Below are positions 36,110-44,669 of a stretch of 64,000 nucleotides of DNA, piece by piece. Each line of letters begins with the position of its first letter. Position 1 is the stretch's first letter. The stretch is from Nocardia australiensis. GTDB taxonomy: Bacteria; Actinomycetota; Actinomycetes; Mycobacteriales; Mycobacteriaceae. The translations under genes were made by a program, and so were the position numbers. The stretch lies in assembly GCF_020733705.1 (NCBI RefSeq), contig NZ_JAJFZM010000001.1, positions 124,001 to 188,000 on the forward strand, written 5' to 3'. The notes beneath the pieces were generated by a model. That model saw only the letters and a program-made list of their open reading frames with translations. It was not told where the DNA came from and ran no database searches.

Positions 36110-37882
36110 CTGAGCAAGATCACTGTCGAACAGGAACCCGGCATCGCAGACACTCTGCTGACCGCCGAACTGGACGAAACACACTCCGCCCCGACATTCA
36201 CCGAATTGGGTGTGCGCACGGAAATCGTGCGGGCACTCGGCGAGATCGGAATCGAACGCACTTTCGCAATCCAGGAACTCACCCTTCCGCTGGCGCTCGC
36301 CGGTGAGGATCTCATCGGCCAGGCGCGAACCGGTATGGGTAAGACTTTCGGATTCGGTGTGCCGCTCTTGCACCGCATCACCACCACCGGCAGCGGGACG
36401 ACGCCGCTGGATGGAACCCCCCGCGCACTGATCATCGTGCCGACGCGCGAGCTGTGCATCCAGGTCACCCAGGACCTGGAGAACGCGAGCAAATACCTGA
36501 AGAACCACCAGGGCCCGCTGCGCGTGCTGTCCATCTACGGTGGGCGCCCCTACGATTCCCAGATCGCGGCGCTGCGCTCGGGCGTCGACGTAGTCGTCGG
36601 CACTCCCGGCCGGCTGATGGACCTCGCCGATCAGGGACACCTGATCCTGGGCAAGATCGGCGTGCTCGTCCTCGACGAGGCCGACGAAATGCTCGATCTC
36701 GGCTTCCTGCCGGATATCGAACGCATTCTCGGCATGGTGCCCACCCAGCGTCAGACCATGCTGTTCTCGGCGACCATGCCCGGCCCGATCATCACCCTGG
36801 CCCGCACCTTCCTGACCAGGCCGACGCATATCCGGGCCGAGGAGCCACACGATTCCGCGGTCCACGACCGCACCGCGCAGTTCGTCTACCGGGCGCACGC
36901 GTTGGACAAGAGCGAGTTGATCGCCCGCATTCTGCAGGCCGAGAGCCGCGGCGCGACGATGATCTTCACCCGCACCAAGCGCACCGCGCAGAAGGTAGCC
37001 GACGACCTCGCCGAGCGCGGATTCTCCGTCGGTGCCGTGCATGGCGACCTGGGACAGATCGCCCGTGAGAAGGCACTCGGCAAGTTCCGCAAGGGCGCCA
37101 TCGACGTGCTCGTCGCGACCGATGTCGCGGCGCGCGGTATCGACATCGACGACGTCACCCACGTCATCAACTACCAGTGCCCCGAGGACGAGAAGACCTA
37201 CGTGCACCGGATCGGCCGCACCGGCCGCGCCGGACGTACCGGTGTCGCGGTGACCCTGATCGACTGGGACGAACTCAACCGCTGGGCCGGCATCGACAAG
37301 GCGCTCGGACTCGGTATCCCGGAGCCGGTGGAGACGTATTCGCGCTCGCCGCACCTGTTTTCGGAACTCGGCATCCCGGAGGGCGTGACCGGTACCGTCC
37401 GCAAGCCCAAACCGGAACGCGACGACGACGCGGTGGTCGTCGAGCGGCCCGCGCGCGCTCCGCGCAAGCGCAACCGCAGGCGGACCAGGGCGGGCGAGCC
37501 CATCGAGAGCGACACCAGCGCCACCGTGGACGACGCGACCGCAACCCCCGAGGACGCGGATAACGGCGCCGGACCGGACAACGCGGAAGAGAACGCCGAC
37601 AAGCCAGCCCGCCGTCGACGTCGCAGGCGCAAGCCCGCCGACGACACCACCGCCGCGGATAATGGCAACACCGCGCCCGAGCACACCGAGGCCGCAGCGC
37701 ATACGCCCGCGACCGACGACGACACCGGCGAAGACCATAACGGCAATGGCGCCGGCGACTCGGACGAGCAGCCTGCCCGCCGTCGACGGCGACGGCGCAA
37801 GCCCGCCGACGCGACTGCCAGCGATAACGAAGCGGCGAACGGCTCGGACGCGCCGTCCATCGCGGCCACCGCCTCGGTCTAG
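36110..37882 (+). CDS. rhlE: DEAD-box RNA helicase (RhlE-like) with Arg-rich C-terminus
   Basis: About 590 aa. It carries helicase motifs in order: Q region, ARTGMGKT (I), PTRELC (Ia), TPGRLMDL, DEAD (VLVLDEADEMLDLGF), SATMP, IFTRTK, VATDVAARGIDI and HRIGRTGRAGRTG. The tail has two Arg clusters (RRRRRRKPAD, twice) in a Glu/Ala/Thr-rich linker, probably RNA-binding. It unwinds structured RNA or acts in ribosome assembly. The reading frame extends upstream to a CTG at 36110, seven bases after AGGAAAGG; no ATG, GTG or TTG fits there. A TTG at 36206 would omit the family's conserved N-terminus. Confidence 0.85.
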   Translation: MSKITVEQEPGIADTLLTAELDETHSAPTFTELGVRTEIVRALGEIGIERTFAIQELTLPLALAGEDLIGQARTGMGKTFGFGVPLLHRITTTGSGTTPLDGTPRALIIVPTRELCIQVTQDLENASKYLKNHQGPLRVLSIYGGRPYDSQIAALRSGVDVVVGTPGRLMDLADQGHLILGKIGVLVLDEADEMLDLGFLPDIERILGMVPTQRQTMLFSATMPGPIITLARTFLTRPTHIRAEEPHDSAVHDRTAQFVYRAHALDKSELIARILQAESRGATMIFTRTKRTAQKVADDLAERGFSVGAVHGDLGQIAREKALGKFRKGAIDVLVATDVAARGIDIDDVTHVINYQCPEDEKTYVHRIGRTGRAGRTGVAVTLIDWDELNRWAGIDKALGLGIPEPVETYSRSPHLFSELGIPEGVTGTVRKPKPERDDDAVVVERPARAPRKRNRRRTRAGEPIESDTSATVDDATATPEDADNGAGPDNAEENADKPARRRRRRRKPADDTTAADNGNTAPEHTEAAAHTPATDDDTGEDHNGNGAGDSDEQPARRRRRRRKPADATASDNEAANGSDAPSIAATASV

Positions 37883-37909
37883 CGACCCAGATCCGCTACT
37901 CTCGCAATC

Positions 37910-39145
37910 GTGCTCGCACCTGAGCGGCGGACGCGCGCCGACATCATCGCCGCAGTCGCGATCGTCGCACTTGTCGGGATCGCGGCGGTCTTGGTGTGGG
38001 CGCGCGGCGACGCCAACGGCACCGAATCGGTGACCGCCGACCATCCCGCATCGACCCCGGCGACGGCCGATCGACTGCCGGGCACCCTGCGCGAGCTGTG
38101 GCATGCCCCCGACGGGGCCGCGTCCAGGGCGCTGGCCGCGGCGGGGGCGGTGATCACCGCCGATGACGGTGCGGTGGTCGGCCGGGATCCACAGACCGGT
38201 GAGCAACTGTGGCTCTACCGCCGCGATATGCCGTTATGCGGGGTGGAGTCGCAGTTCGGCACGGTCGTCGCGGTGTACCGGGATCAGCGCGGCTGCAGCC
38301 AGACCACCCAGCTCGCCGGGGACAGTGGTGCCCGGCGTACCGCGCGCAGCAGCTACATGGATCCCACACTGCGGTTGTCTGTCGACGGCACCTACACCCT
38401 CGCGCAGGGACCGCAGCGGCTGGAGATGTGGCGCTCGGATCTGGTGCGCACCCTCGAATACGGCTACGTCGACGCGCCGGTAAACGTGAAAACCCAACCG
38501 CGCAAAGGCTGCTCGCTGCTGTCGTCGGCATCGAGTTCGTCGCGGCTCGCGGTGCTGGAACGCTGCCCCGCAGATCCCGCCAACCGATTGACCGTCCTCA
38601 ATCCGGCACCCAAGGAGAACACGGTGCCCGAGGAGTACGGCTCGCACGTCCTCGTCGGGCCGGGCACCGATTCCGCCGACGCGCGAGTGCTCGCGGTGTC
38701 CGACAACCGAATCATGCTGTATCTGCCGGGCGAGCCTGCGGCGGCGGGCGCCGAGGCGGCGGTACCACGGCTGGCGGTATACGACGCGAACGGGAATCCG
38801 CTTGTGGTGCACCAGCTTTCCGCGCCGCTGACCGAAAATTCGGCGACGGTCCGAATCAGCTCGGCCTTTTACGTTTTCACCGGCAACAGCGTGATCGCCT
38901 CGAGCGCAAGCACATTCGATCCGCTGTGGACGACACCCGACGCACTCGGCACGCCCGCGTTGATGGCCGGTCGGGTGCTGGTCCCGGTGGCAGGCGGGCT
39001 CGTTGCCCTCGATCCCGGCTCCGGTGCCGAGGTGGCCCGCATCCCCTTCGAGCGCACCGGCTACGACGGCTCCCCCATCTCGCTCGCGGTGCTCGGCTCC
39101 ACCATTCTGGAACGGCGCGGCGGCGAACTGTACGCACTCGGCTGA
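37910..39145 (+). CDS. membrane-anchored beta-propeller-like protein (Rv3212-like)
   Basis: A 411-residue protein with an N-terminal membrane helix (IAAVAIVALVGIAAVLVWA, about residues 12-30) and an outside beta-rich domain resembling PQQ-type propeller blades (VVGRDPQTGEQLWLYRRD, GGLVALDPGSGAEVAR). It starts at GTG, 28 bases after rhlE, and occupies the Rv3212 position of M. tuberculosis. Its function is unknown. Confidence 0.75.
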   Translation: MLAPERRTRADIIAAVAIVALVGIAAVLVWARGDANGTESVTADHPASTPATADRLPGTLRELWHAPDGAASRALAAAGAVITADDGAVVGRDPQTGEQLWLYRRDMPLCGVESQFGTVVAVYRDQRGCSQTTQLAGDSGARRTARSSYMDPTLRLSVDGTYTLAQGPQRLEMWRSDLVRTLEYGYVDAPVNVKTQPRKGCSLLSSASSSSRLAVLERCPADPANRLTVLNPAPKENTVPEEYGSHVLVGPGTDSADARVLAVSDNRIMLYLPGEPAAAGAEAAVPRLAVYDANGNPLVVHQLSAPLTENSATVRISSAFYVFTGNSVIASSASTFDPLWTTPDALGTPALMAGRVLVPVAGGLVALDPGSGAEVARIPFERTGYDGSPISLAVLGSTILERRGGELYALG

Positions 39146-39187
39146 CCACGCGCACCCGCCGTGGTGGACGTGCCCCATGATGGATTC

Positions 39188-39799
39188 ATGTCCGCACTGG
39201 AAAATGTCCGGCTTGTGCTGTTGCGGCACGGCGAAACGACCTGGTCGACGCAGCAGCGCCATACCGGCCGCACCGATCTGCCGCTCACCGAGCGCGGCGA
39301 GGAACAGGCCAGGGCGGCCGGGCAATTGCTGACCGCGCTGAAGCTGCGAGGCCCGCTCGTGCTCACCAGCCCCCGGGAGCGCGCGATGCGAACGGCCGCG
39401 CTCGCGGGGCTCACCGACCCCACCGTCGACGACGATCTGTCCGAATGGGACTACGGCGACTACGAGGGAGTCACCACCGCGCAGATCCGTGAGACGGTGC
39501 CCGGCTGGACCATCTGGACCGGCACGGTACCGGGCGGTGAAACCGCCGAGGATGTTCGTGCCAGAGCCGACCGGGTGCTCGCGTCGGTCGAGCCGATACT
39601 GCCCGATCGGGATGTCGTGCTTGTCGGCCACGGGCACTTCTCGCGGGCGCTGATCGCCCGCTGGGCCGAGCTCGAGTTGCGGGAGGGCCGCCGGTTCTTC
39701 ATGTCGACCGGCGCGGTTTCGGTTCTCGGTCATGACCACGATGTACGAACCGTCCTCGCGCACAACCTCGTACCCGCGTCGAACGGAGCCGTACTGTGA
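39188..39799 (+). CDS. histidine phosphatase / phosphoglycerate mutase family protein
   Basis: A 203-residue protein with LVLLRHGETTWS (phosphohistidine loop), SPRERAMRTA, LSEWDYGDYEG and LVGHGHFSRALIARW. This matches Rv3214 (Gpm2), whose characterised homologue acts as an acid phosphatase rather than a mutase. It probably hydrolyses small phosphate esters. ATG at 39188 leads straight into the conserved core. Its TGA overlaps the GTG of the following GNAT gene. Confidence 0.88.
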   Translation: MSALENVRLVLLRHGETTWSTQQRHTGRTDLPLTERGEEQARAAGQLLTALKLRGPLVLTSPRERAMRTAALAGLTDPTVDDDLSEWDYGDYEGVTTAQIRETVPGWTIWTGTVPGGETAEDVRARADRVLASVEPILPDRDVVLVGHGHFSRALIARWAELELREGRRFFMSTGAVSVLGHDHDVRTVLAHNLVPASNGAVL

Positions 39800-40299
39800 C
39801 CGCGACCGGCCGCATCCGCCGCGCTACGCCCGCCGACGTGCCCGCCATGGTCGAGCTCGTCTATGACCTCGCCGAGTACGAAAAAGCAAGGCACGAGTGC
39901 ATTTTGACGGTCGATCAGCTGCACACCGCGCTGTTCGGACCGACGCCCGCGCTGTTCGCGCACGTGGTCGAAGAGAACGCCGGTGTGGTCGGCTGTGCCA
40001 TCTGGTTCCTGAACTTCTCCACCTGGAAGGGCGTACACGGCATCTATCTGGAGGACCTGTACGTCAAGCCGGAGACGCGAGGGAAGGGCTACGGCAAGGC
40101 CCTGTTGACCGCACTCGCCGAAGAAGCGGTCGCCAATGGTTACGGCCGCGTCGACTGGTCGGTGCTCACCTGGAACACCCCGTCCATCGATTTCTACAAA
40201 TCGCTCGGCGCCGCCGGACAAGACGAGTGGGTCGGCTACCGCCTCGAAGGCGACGCCCTGGCCACTCTCGGCCGCGGCGCACCAGCCGGGCCGAGCTGA
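39796..40299 (+). CDS. GNAT-family N-acetyltransferase
   Basis: A 167-residue GNAT protein: IRRATPADVPAMVELVYDLAEYE, LEDLYVKPETRGKGYGKALLTALAEEAV (acetyl-CoA binding) and DWSVLTWNTPSIDFYKSLGA. It is similar to Rv3216 and spermine/spermidine-type acetyltransferases, but the acceptor is unknown. Its GTG overlaps the preceding phosphatase stop in GTGA. Confidence 0.9.
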   Translation: MTATGRIRRATPADVPAMVELVYDLAEYEKARHECILTVDQLHTALFGPTPALFAHVVEENAGVVGCAIWFLNFSTWKGVHGIYLEDLYVKPETRGKGYGKALLTALAEEAVANGYGRVDWSVLTWNTPSIDFYKSLGAAGQDEWVGYRLEGDALATLGRGAPAGPS

Positions 40300-40331
40300 T
40301 CGGAAGCGGCGATGATCAGCCGGGGACTCGG

Positions 40332-40754
40332 CTAATCGGGATCGATCCCGTATTCCTGTGCCATCCACCGCGAGGAGGGCGGCGCGAACAGCAGCACCAA
40401 CGCGGCGACCACCACCACGCCGAGCAGCCCACCGAGTACCGGCCGATGCGAATCGGTGAGCAGTGACCAGGTAACCGGCAACAGCAACAGTTGCGCGATC
40501 ACCGCGATCGCGCGACCCCATCGCTGTCCGAGCAACAGTCCGATTCCCGCCGCGAGTACCGCACCACCGAGAATCCCGAACCAGGCCGCCGTGCCGTACC
40601 CGTTCGCGGCGGTCTGGTCGTGTCCGAGCAGCCCGCGCACGATCAACACGATCGCCACGATCACCGCGACGCCGCCCTCCAGCGCTACCAGCCCACCCGC
40701 GCCTCGCACCGTTATCGGCACCGCGGAAATCTCATCCTTGTCGCTATCGGCCAC
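40332..40754 (-). CDS. four-helix membrane protein (Rv3217c-like)
   Basis: A 140-residue integral membrane protein with about four hydrophobic helices (GGVAVIVAIVLIVRGLLG, AAWFGILGGAVLAAGIGLLLG, AIAVIAQLLLLPVTWSLL, GLLGVVVVAALVLLF). It occupies the Rv3217c position. Function unknown. Confidence 0.8.
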   Translation of the reverse strand: MADSDKDEISAVPITVRGAGGLVALEGGVAVIVAIVLIVRGLLGHDQTAANGYGTAAWFGILGGAVLAAGIGLLLGQRWGRAIAVIAQLLLLPVTWSLLTDSHRPVLGGLLGVVVVAALVLLFAPPSSRWMAQEYGIDPD

Positions 40755-40789
40755 GCGCTCAGCCTAAGCGCGCCCACTAGGCTGCGAGC

Positions 40790-41734
40790 GTGCGGACGTT
40801 GCTGATCGTGAATCCGAATGCCACCTCAACCACGCCGGCGACGCGAGACTTACTCGCGCACGCGTTGGAGAGCCGGACTCAGCTGACCGTTGCGCACACC
40901 CAGCATCGCGGCCACGCGGCGGAATTGGCGCAGTGGGCATCGACCAACGAAATGGACCTGATCGTCGTGCACGGCGGCGACGGGACGGTCAACGAGACCA
41001 TAAACGGCTTCCTTCCGCTGCCCGAGTTGAATGATGGCCAGGCCTGGCTGCCCCGGCTCGGCGTGATCCCGGGCGGCTCGGCGAACGTGTTCGCCAGGGC
41101 GCTGGGAATCTCGCCGGACCCGGTGACGGCAACCAATCAGCTCATCGATCTGCTTACCCTCGACCGCGACCGCAAGATCGGTCTCGGCATCGCCGATGAT
41201 CGCTGGTTCACCTTCAGTGCCGGCGTCGGCCTCGACGCCGATGTCTGCGAAGCGATCGACGCGAGTCGCGCCGCCGGGCACACGGCAACTCCATCAAGAT
41301 ATATTCGAACAACTGTGCGACAATTCTTTCGGAACAAGCGTAAAGAACCAAGCGTCCGAATCGAGATACCTGGACACAAACCCATCGAGGACGTGCACTA
41401 CGCATTCGTCACGAACGCAACGCCTTGGACATTTCTGAACTCGACCCCGGTGCACACCAACCCGGGCACGACGTTCGAAACAGGCCTCGGAGTGTTCGCC
41501 GTACGTTCGATGGCGGTGGTTCCGACGCTGTTGCTCGCCCGCCAGCTCCTGGCCACCGACGGAAATCCCAAGTCGCGCAATTTATTTCGAGACGACGACG
41601 TGCCATCGGTGCGGGTCGAAGCCGCAGCACCGATCGGCCTGCAAATCGATGGCGACTTTATCGGAAAACGCAACATGGTGGATTTCACAGCCGTGCCCGA
41701 GGTGCTCGAGGTCGTCGCACCACGCCCCTCCTGA
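40790..41734 (+). CDS. diacylglycerol-kinase / lipid-kinase family protein (Rv3218-like)
   Basis: A 314-residue DAGK-catalytic-domain protein: LLIVNPNATSTTPATRDLL, IVVHGGDGTVNETINGFLP (the ATP-binding GGDGT), LGVIPGGSANVFARALGI and LQIDGDFIG near the C-terminus. It probably phosphorylates a lipid substrate such as diacylglycerol or another polyol lipid. It starts at GTG and lies immediately before the whiB1 control region. Confidence 0.88.
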   Translation: MRTLLIVNPNATSTTPATRDLLAHALESRTQLTVAHTQHRGHAAELAQWASTNEMDLIVVHGGDGTVNETINGFLPLPELNDGQAWLPRLGVIPGGSANVFARALGISPDPVTATNQLIDLLTLDRDRKIGLGIADDRWFTFSAGVGLDADVCEAIDASRAAGHTATPSRYIRTTVRQFFRNKRKEPSVRIEIPGHKPIEDVHYAFVTNATPWTFLNSTPVHTNPGTTFETGLGVFAVRSMAVVPTLLLARQLLATDGNPKSRNLFRDDDVPSVRVEAAAPIGLQIDGDFIGKRNMVDFTAVPEVLEVVAPRPS

Positions 41735-41862
41735 GCACGAAACGCGCGAAAAACATCGCTGTTGCGCTGCAAAAATCGGATAGAGCGAGTAAAACTTACC
41801 GAGCAGGGGCCCCAAGCGGGACCCTGATGGCGTGAGCTTCCCCACGGTGCACTAGATACCTA

Positions 41863-41895
41863 TTGACATCTACGGTGTTCGTGAAAGCATTCACA
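41863..41895 (+). promoter_or_regulatory. predicted CRP-type site in the whiB1 upstream region
   Basis: CGTGAAAGCATTCACA (41880-41895) matches the consensus TGTGA-n6-TCACA with one mismatch. TTGACA lies at 41863-41868. M. tuberculosis whiB1 is known to be controlled by the CRP protein Rv3676. The site is about 90-105 bases before the ATG. Confidence 0.65.
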
Positions 41896-41984
41896 AGCAA
41901 CCGTGCGGAAACATTCGATACGCACAAGTGAACGATCCACAAACCGTCGGCGCCCCTTGTGGCGTCCAGTAAAGGAGCAGAGGA

Positions 41985-42239
41985 ATGGACTGGCGCCACA
42001 AGGCCATCTGTCGCGATGAGGACCCCGAGCTGTTCTTCCCGGTGGGTAACAGCGGTCCCGCGCTCGCGCAGATAGCTGATGCCAAGCTGGTCTGCGCTCG
42101 CTGCCCCGTTACCGCCGACTGCCTGTCCTGGGCCCTGAAGTCCGGACAAGACGCCGGTGTATGGGGTGGCATGAGCGAGGACGAGCGCCGTGCGCTCAAG
42201 CGCCGCAACGCGCGCACCCGCACCCGCACTGTCGTCTGA
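41985..42239 (+). CDS. whiB1: WhiB1 iron-sulfur transcription factor
   Basis: An 84-residue Wbl protein with Cys at 9, 37, 40 and 46 for the [4Fe-4S] cluster, the GVWGG turn, and a basic C-terminus (RRALKRRNARTRTRT) for DNA. Length, residue spacing and neighbours match M. tuberculosis WhiB1, an essential NO-sensitive partner of SigA. It follows AGGAG of the leader. Confidence 0.95.
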   Translation: MDWRHKAICRDEDPELFFPVGNSGPALAQIADAKLVCARCPVTADCLSWALKSGQDAGVWGGMSEDERRALKRRNARTRTRTVV

Positions 42240-42254
42240 TTTTTCGGGCGACCG

Positions 42255-42289
42255 GCGTTACCGGGCCATTCAGCCCGGACCGGTAACGC
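42255..42289 (+). terminator. first hairpin after whiB1
   Basis: GCGTTACCGG (42255-42264) pairs with CCGGTAACGC (42280-42289), with a further GGGC/GCCC inner pairing. No T tract follows, so it may act with the next hairpin. Confidence 0.6.
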
Positions 42290-42293
42290 ATTA

Positions 42294-42330
42294 AGCCCGG
42301 CACCCCTCGAGGTGCCGGGCTCAGTTGTTT
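42294..42330. terminator. second hairpin after whiB1
   Basis: AGCCCGGCACC (42294-42304) pairs exactly with GGTGCCGGGCT (42311-42321), with a six-base loop, followed by CAGTTGTTT. It is between convergent whiB1 and pdtaS. Confidence 0.8.
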
Positions 42331-42354
42331 ATTACGGCCCGAGGTAGGTAGTTT

Positions 42355-43869
42355 CTAGCGGCCCGAGCGCCGTCCGAGCGGGACCCGCAACACCGCGTCG
42401 GTGCCGATGTCAGCGCCCGGATGCAGTCCGATGGAGCCGCCCAATTCGGCGGTTACCAGGGTCCGCACGATCTGCAGCCCGAGGCGGTCGGAGGACTCCA
42501 TGCTGAAACCGGGCGGCAGACCACGGCCGTCGTCGCTGATGATGACATCCAGCCAGCGGGCCGAACGCTCGGAACGTATCGTCACCGAACCGTTTTCGCC
42601 GGAATCGAAGGCGTGCTCGATGGCGTTCTGAACCAATTCTGTCAGCACCATAACCAGCGGAGTCGCGCGCTCGGCGGAGAAGACACCGAGCGAACCAGTC
42701 CTGCGTACCTTGATGCGCGCGGTATGCACGGTGGCGACATCGGCCATGATCGGCAGCAGCCGGTCAACGACCTCGTCGAGGTCGACCTCCTCATCCACCG
42801 ACATCGACAGCATTTCGTGCACGGACGCGATCGAGGTCACCCGGCGCACCGATTCGGTAAGGGCGACCTGCGCCTCCTCGTTCTCGGTGCGGCGGGCCTG
42901 CAACCGCAGCAGGGCCGCCACAGTCTGCAGATTGTTCTTCACCCGATGATGAATCTCCCGGATCGTCGCGTCTTTGCTCAGCAGCGCTCGATCCCGGCGT
43001 TTGACCTCGGTGACATCGCGCACGAGCACTGCGGCACCAGCCAATTCACCGTGCGGACGCAACACCAGCGTGCGCAACAACACGGTGGCGCCGCGGGCCT
43101 CCACTTCCATCCGGCGCCCGGTTCGCCCGGCCAGTGCCGCCTGGATATCGCCGACCACCTCCTGGGCGTCGAACGGATCGGTGATCAGCGAACGGGTGGT
43201 GACGGCCAGATCCTGGCCGGCCAGATCGGCTTGCAAACCCATGCGGTGATACGCCGACAATGCGTTCGGGCTGGCATAGACGACGATGCCTTCGGTGTCG
43301 AGCCTGATGAACCCATCGCCCGCGCGCGGGCTGGAATGGGTTGCCGCCCGATCCTCGGTGGTCGGGAAGGTGCCGTCGGCGATCATCTGGCACAGGTCAT
43401 CCGAGCAGGCCACATACGCGATCTCCAGGGTGCTACGCACCCGCGACCGCTGCCGGTCGGTGTCCCGGCTGAGCACCGCGATGACATCGTCGCCGCAGCG
43501 AACCGGAATGGCCTCGCGCACGGCGTGCACCGGACGCGGGTGATAGACCCCCTCCGCCTCGGCATCGCTATCGGCGCGCACGATCTTGCCGGTGGACAAC
43601 GCCTCGAACACCTGCGGATGATCGGCCTTCGAAGCCAGATCACCTACCCGATCCTCCAGATGCACGGTCGGCGCCGTCGTCGGACGGCATTGCGCGACGC
43701 ACACGATATCCGCGCCATCGGTGATGGGGCCCGCACCGACCCAGAGCAGCAGATCAGCGAAGGACAGATCGGAGAGCAGCTGCCAGTCCCCGACCACACG
43801 TTGCAGATGATCCACGGCGACGCCGGGGAGATCGGTGTGCTCGGCCAGGAGCTCGCTCAGTGTCGCCAT
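42355..43869 (-). CDS. pdtaS: PdtaS-like cytosolic sensor histidine kinase
   Basis: A 504-residue soluble kinase with GAF (about residues 20-150), PAS (about 180-300) and HisKA_2/HATPase_c domains. The phosphoacceptor region is IREIHHRVKNNLQTVAALLRLQARR, and ATP-binding boxes are ELVQNAIEHAF and DDGRGLPPGF. In mycobacteria PdtaS phosphorylates the antiterminator PdtaR; no pdtaR is in the window. Position beside whiB1 and the biotinyl gene matches Rv3220c. Confidence 0.92.
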   Translation of the reverse strand: MATLSELLAEHTDLPGVAVDHLQRVVGDWQLLSDLSFADLLLWVGAGPITDGADIVCVAQCRPTTAPTVHLEDRVGDLASKADHPQVFEALSTGKIVRADSDAEAEGVYHPRPVHAVREAIPVRCGDDVIAVLSRDTDRQRSRVRSTLEIAYVACSDDLCQMIADGTFPTTEDRAATHSSPRAGDGFIRLDTEGIVVYASPNALSAYHRMGLQADLAGQDLAVTTRSLITDPFDAQEVVGDIQAALAGRTGRRMEVEARGATVLLRTLVLRPHGELAGAAVLVRDVTEVKRRDRALLSKDATIREIHHRVKNNLQTVAALLRLQARRTENEEAQVALTESVRRVTSIASVHEMLSMSVDEEVDLDEVVDRLLPIMADVATVHTARIKVRRTGSLGVFSAERATPLVMVLTELVQNAIEHAFDSGENGSVTIRSERSARWLDVIISDDGRGLPPGFSMESSDRLGLQIVRTLVTAELGGSIGLHPGADIGTDAVLRVPLGRRSGR

Positions 43870-43895
43870 GCTCTAGGTTAACCGCGTCGACTCGC

Positions 43896-44111
43896 TCAGG
43901 AGATAACCGCGATCAGGTCACCCTGTTGCAGAACCTGCCCCGGCTCGACCGAGATCGAGGTGACTTCGCCGTTGATCTCGGTGAGGACCGGGATCTCCAT
44001 CTTCATGGACTCGAGTAGCACCAAGGTTTGGTCGGTCTCCACCTTGTCGCCCACTGTGACCTCGACGGTGAGCACCGTCGAAACCATCTCCGCGCGTACT
44101 TCCTCAGCCAT
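43896..44111 (-). CDS. biotinyl-domain protein (TB7.3-like)
   Basis: A 71-residue biotinyl/lipoyl attachment domain. The biotin-accepting Lys lies in LLESMKMEIPVLTEINGEV, then GQVLQQGDLIAVIS. Length equals M. tuberculosis Rv3221c. It probably serves as a carrier for a carboxylase. ATG at 44111; the longer frame upstream does not belong to the family. Confidence 0.93.
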   Translation of the reverse strand: MAEEVRAEMVSTVLTVEVTVGDKVETDQTLVLLESMKMEIPVLTEINGEVTSISVEPGQVLQQGDLIAVIS

Positions 44112-44201
44112 GACACCCCATTCGCTAGTCGGCGCTGTATCCGCTGAAGCTACAGCCAACCACACATGAAACAATGGCCTTCAACAGAAGGGAGACTACC
44201 G

Positions 44202-44276
44202 ATGGGTAAGCGTGGTCGTAAGAAGCGCAGCCGCAAGGGCAACGCAGCAAACCACGGCAAGCGGCCAAACGCCTGA
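44202..44276 (+). CDS. 50S ribosomal protein bL37
   Basis: Only 24 codons: MGKRGRKKRSRKGNAANHGKRPNA, with a GGGAG site upstream. This is the small actinobacterial ribosomal protein bL37 first recognised in mycobacterial ribosome structures, whose sequence is nearly identical (AKRGRKKRDRK then ANHGKRPNA). It is too small for most gene finders. It is followed by a strong hairpin and sits between the biotinyl and RshA genes. Confidence 0.88.
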   Translation: MGKRGRKKRSRKGNAANHGKRPNA

Positions 44277-44297
44277 GCCGTTGTGCTGACAGAACGC

Positions 44298-44345
44298 GAG
44301 CGGCACGCCCCTCCTTGACGGAAGAGCGTGCCGCTCAGTCGTTTT
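44298..44345. terminator. terminator after bL37 gene
   Basis: GAGCGGCACGC (44298-44308) pairs with GCGTGCCGCTC (44326-44336), followed by AGTCGTTTT. It separates the bL37 gene from the convergent rshA gene. Confidence 0.75.
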
Positions 44346-44360
44346 CGGGCCCGGTCTATC

Positions 44361-44669
44361 TCAAGCCTCGGGTGTCTCCACCCGCGCCACCGTGACCGAT
44401 CGCCGAATCTCGACGGTCAGCCGGTCGCGCAGCGAATCCGGGGCCCGGTCACCGCTGCATTTGCGACTGAGCAAACCCTTGACCTTCTCCTCGATGCCGT
44501 ACGCCTCGATGCACGGCGAGCAGTGGTCCATGTGGTGTTGCAGGCGGGCTCTGGTCGCCGCGTCGCATTCGCCGTCGAGCATGAGCCAGACGTCGGCCAG
44601 GACAGCCGTGCAATCGAGTTCCATATCGGGGTCGCGCTCCGCAGCCGAGTCCGTGGTTCGCTCGCTCAC
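44361..44669 (-). CDS. rshA: anti-sigma factor RshA (ZAS family)
   Basis: A 102-residue zinc-associated anti-sigma factor. The conserved HHMDHCSPC (H-x3-C-x2-C) binds zinc, and oxidation of the Cys pair releases SigH. An N-terminal helix pairs with the sigma factor. GTG at 44669 overlaps the sigH stop (GTGA), giving stoichiometric production. Position and size match Rv3221A. Confidence 0.92.
   Translation of the reverse strand: MSERTTDSAAERDPDMELDCTAVLADVWLMLDGECDAATRARLQHHMDHCSPCIEAYGIEEKVKGLLSRKCSGDRAPDSLRDRLTVEIRRSVTVARVETPEA

Noticed and set aside
35999..38206. 735-codon open frame on the minus strand across the helicase gene
   Set aside because: It is the antisense of a strongly supported DEAD-box helicase; the translation is Arg/Gly/Val-rich without domains, a normal effect of high GC.
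38234..39763. 509-codon minus-strand frame
   Set aside because: It overlaps the Rv3212-like and phosphatase genes on the other strand and has no protein features.
42421..43881. 486-codon plus-strand frame
   Set aside because: It is antisense to the pdtaS gene and has no recognisable motifs.
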